9,228 nt of DNA, taken from Dehalococcoidia bacterium. GTDB lineage: Bacteria > Chloroflexota > Dehalococcoidia > Dehalococcoidales > BS750m-G39. The stretch covers positions 1 through 9,228 of the forward strand of contig DAOWJM010000070.1 of the NCBI GenBank assembly GCA_030640325.1. Direction: 5' to 3'. Numbering within the stretch: the stretch's first letter is position 1; the number at the start of each line of letters is the position of its first letter. This document shows, in pieces, positions 1 through 5,336 of this stretch. Below the pieces are notes generated by a model that was not told the DNA's origin, ran no database searches, and worked only from the letters and a program-made list of their open reading frames with translations. A program made the translations under genes and the position numbers.

Positions 1-295
1 CCTCCAGCCGGCTGGACAACTCAAAGGCAGCCTTAATCTGAGCCGCCTTGGCTAAACCAATCCCCTTCACCTGTGATAGCTCTTCCACTGAGGCATCGGA
101 GATACCTTTGAGATTGCCAAATTGAGATAGCAGCCTCTGGGCGGTCACCATCACCGATTCACCGGCAACACCACGACCCAGAATCACCGCCAGAATCTCC
201 TGAGCCGATAGGGCTTCCACCCCCAATTTTTGCAGCCTCTCCCTGGGTCGCTCAGAAAGAGGTAAATCATGAATAGTGAATGACTTCTTCACCAT
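1..295 (-). CDS. radC: RadC family protein (UPF0758), N-terminal part, cut by window edge
   Basis: Reading the minus strand from an ATG at 295 gives 98 residues before the window ends. They match the N-terminal helical/helix-hairpin-helix region of RadC (UPF0758): a DLPLSERPRERL opening, then LSAQEILAVILGRG, then a helix-hairpin-helix around VKGIGLAKAAQIKAA (about residues 76-90). The C-terminal MPN/JAB metal-binding domain, where the family's putative metalloprotease-like residues lie, is outside the window and cannot be assessed. RadC proteins were historically linked to DNA repair, but their biochemical role is unsettled. The start lies 10 nt after the stop of the upstream peptidase gene, with a GAGGGG run directly against the ATG and a GAAAG slightly further upstream, so translation may depend partly on coupling. 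GTG at 292 is an alternative start. The family call is confident; the function is not. Confidence 0.88.
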   Translation of the reverse strand, partial: MVKKSFTIHDLPLSERPRERLQKLGVEALSAQEILAVILGRGVAGESVMVTAQRLLSQFGNLKGISDASVEELSQVKGIGLAKAAQIKAAFELSSRLE

Positions 296-305
296 CCCCT
301 CGCTT

Positions 306-1457
306 TCAATAGCCCGCACCCGCCAGTGCTGGCTGCATCCACACCTCTGCAGCCGATTGGTATTGCTGAGTGACATATTCCCGCCATAAGCTATCCAGAC
401 CATCCATATCAAAGCCATAAACCCCTTCCAGGGCTGCATCGTAGCCGCTACCCTCCCTAAAGGTATTCAGTAGCTCAAGCATCTTACCCTGCCCGTAGTT
501 GGCAATAAGGAATTCAACCAGACTATAGCTTTGAGCATAGCAAAGATAAGCCTCCTCGGCATAAGCGGAGAAGGGACTTGACAGGCTCTGCACTGAGATA
601 AGGCTATCCTCAGCTATCGCCCTGCTGAGATAAGCGGTGAATGCTGAACCAAGCTCCCCCTCAGTATGCATGGCTAGACCTTCATCCAGCCAGTTAGGCA
701 GGCTATTATAGGGATTAAGGGTCATCTGATGAATAACCAGGTGTGTCAGCTCATGAGCAATTGCCCTCTTGCCCCAGCCGATATTACCGGGAGCTATGCC
801 AATAGCCATAATGCCATATCTGGTAAAGGCAACCCCTCCTGTCCACTCCTGAGGATAAATCATAGCCCCCTTTAAATCATTGACATCAGCGTAGATATAG
901 AGCTTGACAGGTTTCTCCAAATGAGCGCCAGTATCCTCAGCCAACCTCCCCAGCGCTTGCTGAGCCGCTGTCATTAGCTCCCGGGCAAAGGAATCATCCC
1001 CTTGATACCAATAAATGGTTACCTCCCCCTCGGTTAAACTGCGCCACGGATAGCGAATATCATCAAACTGGACTTGAGCTGGAGCAGTTTCCACCTTGTT
1101 GCCGCTGGCATCTTCTACTTTCCACCAGTATTCCACACTGGAGCCGGGCGGTAGCCCACCAATTCTCACCATTTCCAAACTCCAGCCGACATCAACCGTG
1201 GTACTGGACATAAATTCAATATAGACCTCACTGATAACTTCAGCAAAGCTTGCCCGGTCAACGGCATAGCAGAGGCGAATATCAGTGATACTGACATTGC
1301 TGTGGGCTGACAGATTGAAGTTGAGCCGGGAAGGAAACTCTGCCTCAGCCGAGCTATCCAGTATGGTTAACTCACTCTGGGCTTGAACCAGACCAGGGCT
1401 CAATATAGCCAAGAATAAACAAATAATTAAGGCTAATAGGACGGCTTTCTTTATCAC
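306..1457 (-). CDS. Exported HExxH zinc metallopeptidase, peptidase-MA-like
   Basis: This 383-residue protein begins with a typical Sec signal peptide: MIKK, a hydrophobic core to about residue 20, and a probable cleavage after VQA at residue 26. Residues 30-135 are rich in alternating hydrophobics and look like a beta-sandwich (Ig or Fn3-like) domain. The catalytic part contains HELTH at 235-239 and WLDEG with E259, about 20 residues later, which fits a gluzincin zinc site (two His plus a distal Glu). This is the pattern of the peptidase MA-like superfamily. I see no C-terminal membrane anchor, so the product is probably released outside the membrane. The start codon is GTG, overlapping the prfB TGA stop as GTGA, with an AAGAAAG purine stretch just upstream, so translational coupling to prfB is likely. 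The substrate is unknown. Confidence 0.85.
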   Translation of the reverse strand: MIKKAVLLALIICLFLAILSPGLVQAQSELTILDSSAEAEFPSRLNFNLSAHSNVSITDIRLCYAVDRASFAEVISEVYIEFMSSTTVDVGWSLEMVRIGGLPPGSSVEYWWKVEDASGNKVETAPAQVQFDDIRYPWRSLTEGEVTIYWYQGDDSFARELMTAAQQALGRLAEDTGAHLEKPVKLYIYADVNDLKGAMIYPQEWTGGVAFTRYGIMAIGIAPGNIGWGKRAIAHELTHLVIHQMTLNPYNSLPNWLDEGLAMHTEGELGSAFTAYLSRAIAEDSLISVQSLSSPFSAYAEEAYLCYAQSYSLVEFLIANYGQGKMLELLNTFREGSGYDAALEGVYGFDMDGLDSLWREYVTQQYQSAAEVWMQPALAGAGY

Positions 1458-2546
1458 CTTTCTTCACCCAAATTAGACCTGAGGTAGGCGGTTATAAAAC
1501 CGTTCAATTCCCCATCCAGTACCCCATCTGTATCGCTGGTTTGGTAATCAGTTCTGTGGTCCTTTACCATCTTATAGGGATGGAGGACATAACTCCTAAT
1601 CTGGTTACCCCAGCCGGCGGCAATGCGCTTCCCCTTAAGCCTGGCTCTCTCCTCAGCTCTCTTGGCCAACTCCAAGTCCAAAAGGCGAGAGCGAAGTATC
1701 TTCAAGGCGATTTCTTTGTTTTGGTGCTGAGAGCGCTCGCTCTGGCAAGAAACCGCCAGTCCCGTGGGTAGATGGGTCAACCTGACAGCGCTACTCGTCT
1801 TCTGCATATGCTGTCCTCCCGGTCCGCTAGAACGAAACACATCAACTTTCAAATCGTCAGGTTCTATCTTCACATCAACATCCGCTTCGGCTTCAGGCAA
1901 AACCTCCACCAGGGCAAAGGAGGTATGCCGAGCATGGTCAGCATCAAAGGGAGAAAGGCGAACCAGCCGATGGACACCGTGCTCTGATTTCAGGTAGCCA
2001 CAGGCATAATCGCCGTTGACCCCGATGACCACGCTCCTTATCCCTGCCTCCTCGCCTGGGGAAATATCTAATACCTCAGCCCCATAACCGCGACGCTCAG
2101 CCCAGCGAAGGTACATCCTCATTAGCATCTGCGCCCAATCCTGAGATTCTGTGCCGCCAGCCCCGGCATGAATAGACAGAATGGCATTCCTGACATCATA
2201 CTCACCGCTAAAAGCCACCTCCAATTCCAGCTTATCAAGGCGAGAGGTCAACTTCTCCACCTCGGACTGAATCTCTGCTTCCAGAGAGCTATCCCCCAAA
2301 GAGATTAGCTCAGCAATGTCAGCCGCTCTTTTCTCCAGTTCCCGCCACCTGTTTACCACCTTCTTCTGCTCAGACAAGAGGCGCATAACATTCTGTGCCT
2401 TAATCTGGTCTGACCAAAAGTCAGGCTGAGCTGACTGCTTCTCTAACCGGGCAATCTCCTCTTCCCTAGCGGCAATGTCAAAGATGCACCATTGCCATAG
2501 AGATTCTAGCCTGTAAATCCTTTAACTTATCCATTAACTCCTGCAT
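1454..2546 (-). CDS. prfB: Peptide chain release factor 2 (RF2), with +1 programmed frameshift
   Basis: RF2 recognises UGA and UAA stop codons and triggers peptide release on the ribosome. The second reading frame shows the SPF anticodon-like tripeptide (residues 198-200 of the joined product) and the GGQ catalytic motif (243-245) in an SSGPGGQHMQKTSSAVRLTH context. The frame open from the ATG at 2386 lacks the family's N-terminal helices. These are found upstream: an ATG at 2546 opens a 22-codon frame that ends CTT TGA C, and a +1 slip at CTT (2483-2481) continues as GAC ATT GCC, reading through PDFW into the main frame. The joined product is 363 residues, normal for RF2. The start directly follows the nfi stop codon (TAG then ATG), with GGGAGG 12 nt upstream. 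An ATG at 2535 just after CAGGAG is an alternative start. It overlaps the downstream peptidase gene by 4 nt. Confidence 0.95.
2477..2490 (-). promoter_or_regulatory. prfB: prfB programmed +1 frameshift site
   Basis: On the minus strand the sequence GGTG CAT CTT TGA C reproduces the RF2 autoregulatory site: a Shine-Dalgarno-like element, three spacer bases, the slippery CTT, then the in-frame TGA followed by C. In the best-known version the stimulator is AGGGGG; here it is the weaker ATGGTG, of which GGTG can still pair with the 3' end of 16S rRNA. By established knowledge of this family, low RF2 slows termination at TGA and favours the slip that makes full-length RF2. The frame was checked by hand: GAC at 2479 is in frame with the ATG at 2386. 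Confidence 0.92.
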
Positions 2547-3269
2547 CTATCCAAAAAGCCTCCCTTGATAGTCTACCGCAGGCGCTACAATATCCCTTTC
2601 AGGCTTTAGATTCCCACCCGCCGCCAAATGGGCAAGCCGAGTAGGCTCAGGTAAACGATAACCGCGGCAGCATTCCAGCACCCAGTAGATGGCAGCCTGA
2701 AGATCAACCTTATGACCAATGGAAACATAGATAGGCTTTGTCCCCAGCCTGGTTCGCAGGGCGGCACCTATAGTCTCATCTCTATCCACTACCTCAGCGT
2801 AGCTACCCGGCTCCTCACCGGGCACCTGGTGGCTGCCACAGAGTAGTGATTTAGCACAACCAATCGTCGGCGTATCCAAGAAAAGCCCTAAGTGAGAGGC
2901 AAGCCCCATGCGCCTGGGGTGAGCAATCCCCTGCCCATCAACCAGGATAAGGTCGGGGGTAAGGGCGAGTCTCTCACAAGCAGCCAGGGTTAACGGTGCC
3001 TCTCTAAAGGATAAAAGGCCGGGAACATAGGGAAAATCAAGCTTCCCAGTTACTATTTTGGTTTCCACTAATCTAAGCTCGGGATAGTTTAAGACCACCA
3101 CCGCCCCGGTAGCCGTCCCTTGTGTTCTGTTTACCGATATATCCACACCAGCAATAAACCGTGGGGTAGCCACCTCATTACCTCGGGAAACCTGTGATGC
3201 CAGCCTAAGCTGTATATCTAAAGCTTGAGCAGTGCTAACCCGCCAGCTGTGTAAGTCTTTTATCTTCAT
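2547..3269 (-). CDS. nfi: Endonuclease V (deoxyinosine 3' endonuclease)
   Basis: Endonuclease V nicks DNA one phosphodiester 3' of deoxyinosine, starting repair of deaminated adenine. The 240-residue product fits the family (about 220-240). It shows FIAGVDIS with metal-binding D43, the PYVPGLLSFRE wedge motif (80-90) ending in E90, LILVDGQGIAHPRR with D111, and TIGCAKSLLCG. All expected catalytic carboxylates are present. I chose the ATG at 3269 because MKIKDLHSW is a typical family N-terminus; the open frame extends upstream only through low-complexity repeat sequence. A -10 TATAAT lies 6 nt before this ATG, so the transcript is probably leaderless. The stop codon directly abuts the prfB start, making nfi the first gene of a nfi-prfB-peptidase-radC unit. 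Confidence 0.95.
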   Translation of the reverse strand: MKIKDLHSWRVSTAQALDIQLRLASQVSRGNEVATPRFIAGVDISVNRTQGTATGAVVVLNYPELRLVETKIVTGKLDFPYVPGLLSFREAPLTLAACERLALTPDLILVDGQGIAHPRRMGLASHLGLFLDTPTIGCAKSLLCGSHQVPGEEPGSYAEVVDRDETIGAALRTRLGTKPIYVSIGHKVDLQAAIYWVLECCRGYRLPEPTRLAHLAAGGNLKPERDIVAPAVDYQGRLFG

Positions 3270-3304
3270 AACCTGATTATAACGACTGGACAGCACTATG
3301 ACAA
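3270..3304 (-). promoter_or_regulatory. Promoter of nfi-prfB-peptidase-radC, leaderless
   Basis: The minus strand carries TTGTCA (3304-3299), a 17-nt spacer, and TATAAT (3281-3276). This differs from the sigma-70 consensus at one position. Only six bases (CAGGTT) separate the -10 box from the nfi ATG, so the expected transcription start coincides with the A of the start codon. No room remains for a 5' leader or a Shine-Dalgarno site. Confidence 0.8.
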
Positions 3305-3384
3305 CTATATTCCAAACCCCAAAATGAGCTAGTTCAGATAGATTGGTGACACAGATTATCATGTTTCGTTTCTCCGTGGCATTG

Positions 3385-3585
3385 ACCCCATCCCCCTGCC
3401 CCCCTTCCCCTGGAGGGGAAGGGGGGATACCGAAGGAGAGCCCAAGAGAGGCTTCGCATCTCTTATATAACCAATTTCCCCCTCCCTTTGTAAGGGAGGG
3501 GGACAAAGCGGGTCCCCAGGAAAATCGAAGATTTTTCTGGGTGCTTAAGGGGGGGTTGCTAAGTAAATGTCTAAGGGGGTGAGGT
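3385..3585. repeat. Hairpin-rich dispersed repeat cluster (copy 1)
   Basis: This stretch fills most of the gene-free gap between nfi and rpsP with four consecutive inverted repeats. They are: 3399-3410 with 3415-3426 (12-bp perfect C/G stem, 4-nt loop); 3444-3464 (six outer pairs, one mismatch, then GC pairs around a TTC loop); 3477-3488 with 3492-3503 (12-bp perfect, TGT loop); and 3515-3526 with 3530-3541 (12 bp with one G-T pair, GAA loop). The left edge ACCCCATCCCCC and the right edge AGGGGGTGAGGT are imperfect inverted copies of each other, as in small non-autonomous elements. A related copy lies at 7906-8050. The reading frame across it (plus strand 3343-3582) is Pro/Gly-rich and has no protein-like character. 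The rest of the gap to 3630 holds only a short inverted repeat before the rpsP promoter. Confidence 0.75.
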
Positions 3586-3601
3586 GCCGAAAGTTGAGGT
3601 G

Positions 3602-3616
3602 TCACTAAGGTAGTGA
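3602..3616. repeat. Short inverted repeat upstream of rpsP promoter
   Basis: TCACTA and TAGTGA flank a 3-nt AGG centre, giving a perfect 6-bp dyad ending 14 nt before the -35 box of the rpsP promoter. The position would suit an activator or repressor site, but a 6-bp dyad can arise by chance and no protein is implied by the window. Confidence 0.3.
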
Positions 3617-3630
3617 ACGAGTACACCCCA

Positions 3631-3659
3631 TTGACAGCGAGGCGATTATGGCGCATAAT
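3631..3659 (+). promoter_or_regulatory. Strong sigma-70-type promoter for rpsP-khpA-rimM
   Basis: TTGACA (3631-3636), a 17-nt spacer, and CATAAT (3654-3659): a perfect -35, optimal spacing and one mismatch in the -10. Transcription would start near 3666, leaving about 19 nt of leader with an AAGAAGGT ribosome binding site (3668-3675) before the TTG start of rpsP at 3685. The promoter lies inside the longer open frame from 3613, which argues that the upstream ATG is not used. Confidence 0.82.
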
Positions 3660-3684
3660 AACCTATAAAGAAGGTCGGATAAGA

Positions 3685-4089
3685 TTGGTAAAGATTAGAT
3701 TACGCCGTGTAGGAGCTAAAAAAAGTCCGAGTTATCGACTGGTGGTAGCCGATGTTCGAGCCCCCCGCGATGGGGCATTTATTGCCGTTATTGGTCACTA
3801 TAATCCCCTGACCGACCCAGAAACAGTAGTTATAGATGAAGAAAAAGCACGCCACTGGCTAAGCCAGGGAGCCCGACCCACAGATACCGCCGCCAGGCTG
3901 CTAGCTAAAGCTGGCATTATCGAAGAGCCCGAAGCAAGGAGGGAGAAAATCAAAGCCGACATTACCGCAAAACCCAAAGCAAGTAAGAAGAAACCTAAGG
4001 CTGGTGCCACCGAAAAACCCAAAACAAGCAAGGATGAACCTGAAGCCAGCATTACAGAAGAACCTGAAACAATCAAGGAGAAAACATGA
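3685..4089 (+). CDS. rpsP: Ribosomal protein bS16 with repeat-expanded C-terminal tail
   Basis: bS16 is a primary 30S assembly protein. Residues 1-79 are a complete bS16: VKIRLRRVGAKKSPSYRLVV, RAPRDG, then IGHYNPLTDP. I chose the TTG at 3685 because it places VKIRLRR at the usual N-terminus, has AAGGT about 10 nt upstream, and follows a strong promoter; the ATG at 3613 lies upstream of the promoter. The protein is 134 residues, against about 80-90 usual. The extra length is three imperfect 15-residue repeats plus a 10-residue partial one (residues 80-134, DNA 3922-4086). Each begins [EA][EK]P[EK], and the full copies end in T. This Lys/Glu-rich tail is probably disordered on the ribosome surface. 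The TGA stop overlaps the khpA ATG (ATGA), so the two genes are translationally coupled. Confidence 0.95.
   Translation: MVKIRLRRVGAKKSPSYRLVVADVRAPRDGAFIAVIGHYNPLTDPETVVIDEEKARHWLSQGARPTDTAARLLAKAGIIEEPEARREKIKADITAKPKASKKKPKAGATEKPKTSKDEPEASITEEPETIKEKT
3922..4086 (+). repeat. 45-bp coding tandem repeat in rpsP tail (3.7 copies)
   Basis: Units at 3922-3966, 3967-4011, 4012-4056 and a partial unit at 4057-4086 align without gaps. Conserved positions include AA-CC(C/T)-AA/GA at codons 2-4 and AC(C/A) at codon 15. The DNA has diverged more at third positions than the protein pattern, which suggests an old expansion kept for its charge pattern. Confidence 0.8.
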
Positions 4090-4367
4090 ACGAACAAGAA
4101 AGCCCGAACGAACAAGAAAGCCCGAAAGAAGTAAAGGGTATGAAAGAGCTAATAGAATATATCGCCAAATCAATTGTCAATGAACCTGATGACGTGGTAG
4201 TCACCGAGGAGACCGATGAGCAGGGCACAATATTCAAGCTGCAGGTCGCCGATGAGGATAAGGGGAGGGTTATTGGCAAGCAAGGTCGTGTAGCTCAAGC
4301 CATGCGCACCTTGCTCAGAGTGAAAGCGGCTAAAGCAGGCACCAGGGCTTCTCTCGAGATTCTCTAA
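4086..4367 (+). CDS. khpA: KH-domain RNA-binding protein KhpA with N-terminal extension
   Basis: KhpA (YlqC) is a small single-KH protein that binds RNA, often as a partner of KhpB/EloR. The core from residue 19, MKELIEYIAKSIVNEPDD, matches the usual start of the family, and the GxxG RNA-binding loop is GKQG at 64-67 in GRVIGKQGRVAQAMR. The gene has 93 codons against about 75-80 usual. The extra 18 residues contain NEQESP twice. I chose the ATG at 4086 because AAGGAG lies 5 nt before it and it overlaps the rpsP stop. The internal ATG at 4141 would give the canonical protein but has only a poorly spaced AAAGGG. The place between rpsP and rimM is the usual one for this gene. Confidence 0.93.
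   Translation: MNEQESPNEQESPKEVKGMKELIEYIAKSIVNEPDDVVVTEETDEQGTIFKLQVADEDKGRVIGKQGRVAQAMRTLLRVKAAKAGTRASLEIL
4089..4124 (+). repeat. Perfect 18-bp tandem duplication at khpA 5' end
   Basis: The unit aacgaacaagaaagcccg occurs twice head to tail with no mismatch and encodes NEQESP twice, in frame. The duplication lies right after the rpsP stop/khpA start overlap. Confidence 0.95.
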
Positions 4368-4387
4368 CCATAACTCAATAACCAGGA

Positions 4388-4903
4388 ATGAAATCACCTG
4401 GGCTGGAATTTATCACTATTGGTCAAGTTGTAGCCCCATGGGGTACTAAGGGCAAACTAAAGGTAGCGGTAGCTACCGATTTCCCCCAACGCTTTGCCCC
4501 CCATTCCCAGATTTATGTTAACCGACAACCCATGACCATTGCTGGCACCGAGTGGCATAAGGGGAAGGCAATAATCAAGCTGGACACCATTGATAGTATT
4601 GAACAGGCTGAAAAACTCCGGGGGCAAGCAGTAGAAATACACCATAGCCAACTTCAGCCTCTCCCTGAAGGGCAATACTACCACTTTCAACTCATCGGGC
4701 TGGAGGTATGGACAACCCAAGGGGAACTACTGGGAAAGGTCACCCAAATCCTAACTGCAGAGAGTAATGACAACTATGTAGTCCGCGGAGGCGAAGGGGA
4801 GATTCTTATTCCCGCCATTGAGGATGTAGTAAAGTCCGTTGACCTTGATAAAGGGCGGATAACTATTGAAGCTATTGATGGATTGCTAAGCTTAAATCGT
4901 TAG
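4388..4903 (+). CDS. rimM: Ribosome maturation factor RimM
   Basis: RimM assists assembly of the 30S head near uS19. The 171-residue length is normal. The N-terminal domain shows IGQVVAPWGTKGKLKV (11-26), where the family usually has H at the position of W18. The C-terminal PRC-barrel domain shows YYHFQLIGLEV (97-107), NDNYVV, and ILIPAIEDVVKSVDLDKGRI (139-158). The ATG at 4388 is 20 nt after the khpA stop; the only purine-rich match, AGGA, touches the start codon, so initiation probably relies on coupling. The usual next genes trmD and rplS are absent: the gene ends in a 4-nt tail-to-tail overlap with atpC. Confidence 0.95.
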   Translation: MKSPGLEFITIGQVVAPWGTKGKLKVAVATDFPQRFAPHSQIYVNRQPMTIAGTEWHKGKAIIKLDTIDSIEQAEKLRGQAVEIHHSQLQPLPEGQYYHFQLIGLEVWTTQGELLGKVTQILTAESNDNYVVRGGEGEILIPAIEDVVKSVDLDKGRITIEAIDGLLSLNR

Positions 4904-5331
4904 CCAGGTTGGACTCCGGGTCTTCTTTTCCTCCTCCTCTCCACCACCTTGAGGCGAGCAAGAGAGCGGCGCAGTGCTGCCTCCGCCAGAGTCTCATCTA
5001 CCTCAGGGGGATGGGTTCTAAGCAGCTCCTCAGCCCGGCGCTTTGCCTCCTCAGCTCGAGCCACGTCAATCTCCTCCACCCTCTCAGCAGCATCAGCCAG
5101 AACTATAATCCTGTCAGGACGCACCTCAAGGAAGCCCCCGGAAATGGCTAAGTAGAACTCCTCCCCACCCCTCCTTACCCGCAGCTCACCAGGCAACAAC
5201 ATAGTCATCAGAGGGGCATGATGGGGCAGGATTCCCAGTTGACCTTCAACCCCGGGAGCAACAACCACATCCACATCATCTGAGAAAACTACTCGCTCCG
5301 CAGTAACAATATCAAGCCTTGTGGTAGCCAT
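4900..5331 (-). CDS. atpC: F1Fo ATP synthase epsilon subunit
   Basis: Epsilon is part of the F1 rotor stalk and restrains ATP hydrolysis. The N-terminal beta-sandwich shows GQLGILPHHAPLM and AISGGFLEV. The C-terminal two-helix part includes IDVARAEEAKRRAEELL (88-104 from the ATG), which fits the I/LDxxRA pattern known as the ATP-binding motif of epsilon in some bacteria. The tail ends in a basic RRRKRRPG stretch. I chose the ATG at 5331 (143 residues); a TTG immediately before it at 5334 would add one residue. The start is 5 nt after the atpD stop, so the genes are coupled. The stop codon overlaps the rimM stop on the other strand (4900-4903). No terminator is visible on either strand at this junction. 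Confidence 0.95.
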   Translation of the reverse strand: MATTRLDIVTAERVVFSDDVDVVVAPGVEGQLGILPHHAPLMTMLLPGELRVRRGGEEFYLAISGGFLEVRPDRIIVLADAAERVEEIDVARAEEAKRRAEELLRTHPPEVDETLAEAALRRSLARLKVVERRRKRRPGVQPG

Positions 5332-5336
5332 CAACC

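Noticed and set aside
1541..1997. Plus-strand open frames opposite prfB
   Set aside because: prfB on the other strand is unambiguous here and these frames encode no recognisable protein.
2478..2480. In-frame TGA early in prfB, as a sign of a pseudogene
   Set aside because: It sits in the CTT TGA C context of the RF2 programmed frameshift, and the joined frame gives a normal-length protein with SPF and GGQ motifs.
3343..3582. Plus-strand open frame of 79 codons upstream of rpsP
   Set aside because: It lies over hairpin repeats, is Pro/Gly-rich without family resemblance, and has no promoter or ribosome binding site.
3270..3656. Longer N-terminus for endonuclease V
   Set aside because: The extra 129 codons run through the promoter and repeat cluster and do not resemble the family N-terminus.
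3613..3684. Upstream ATG as the start of rpsP
   Set aside because: The strong -35/-10 lies inside this stretch, so the transcript begins after it; conserved bS16 sequence starts right at the TTG at 3685.
3922..4124. CRISPR-like array
   Set aside because: The repeats are contiguous, in frame and coding, with no spacers.
3798..4397. Several antisense open frames opposite rpsP and khpA
   Set aside because: They are shadows of the repeat-rich coding strand, with no ribosome binding sites and no recognisable domains.
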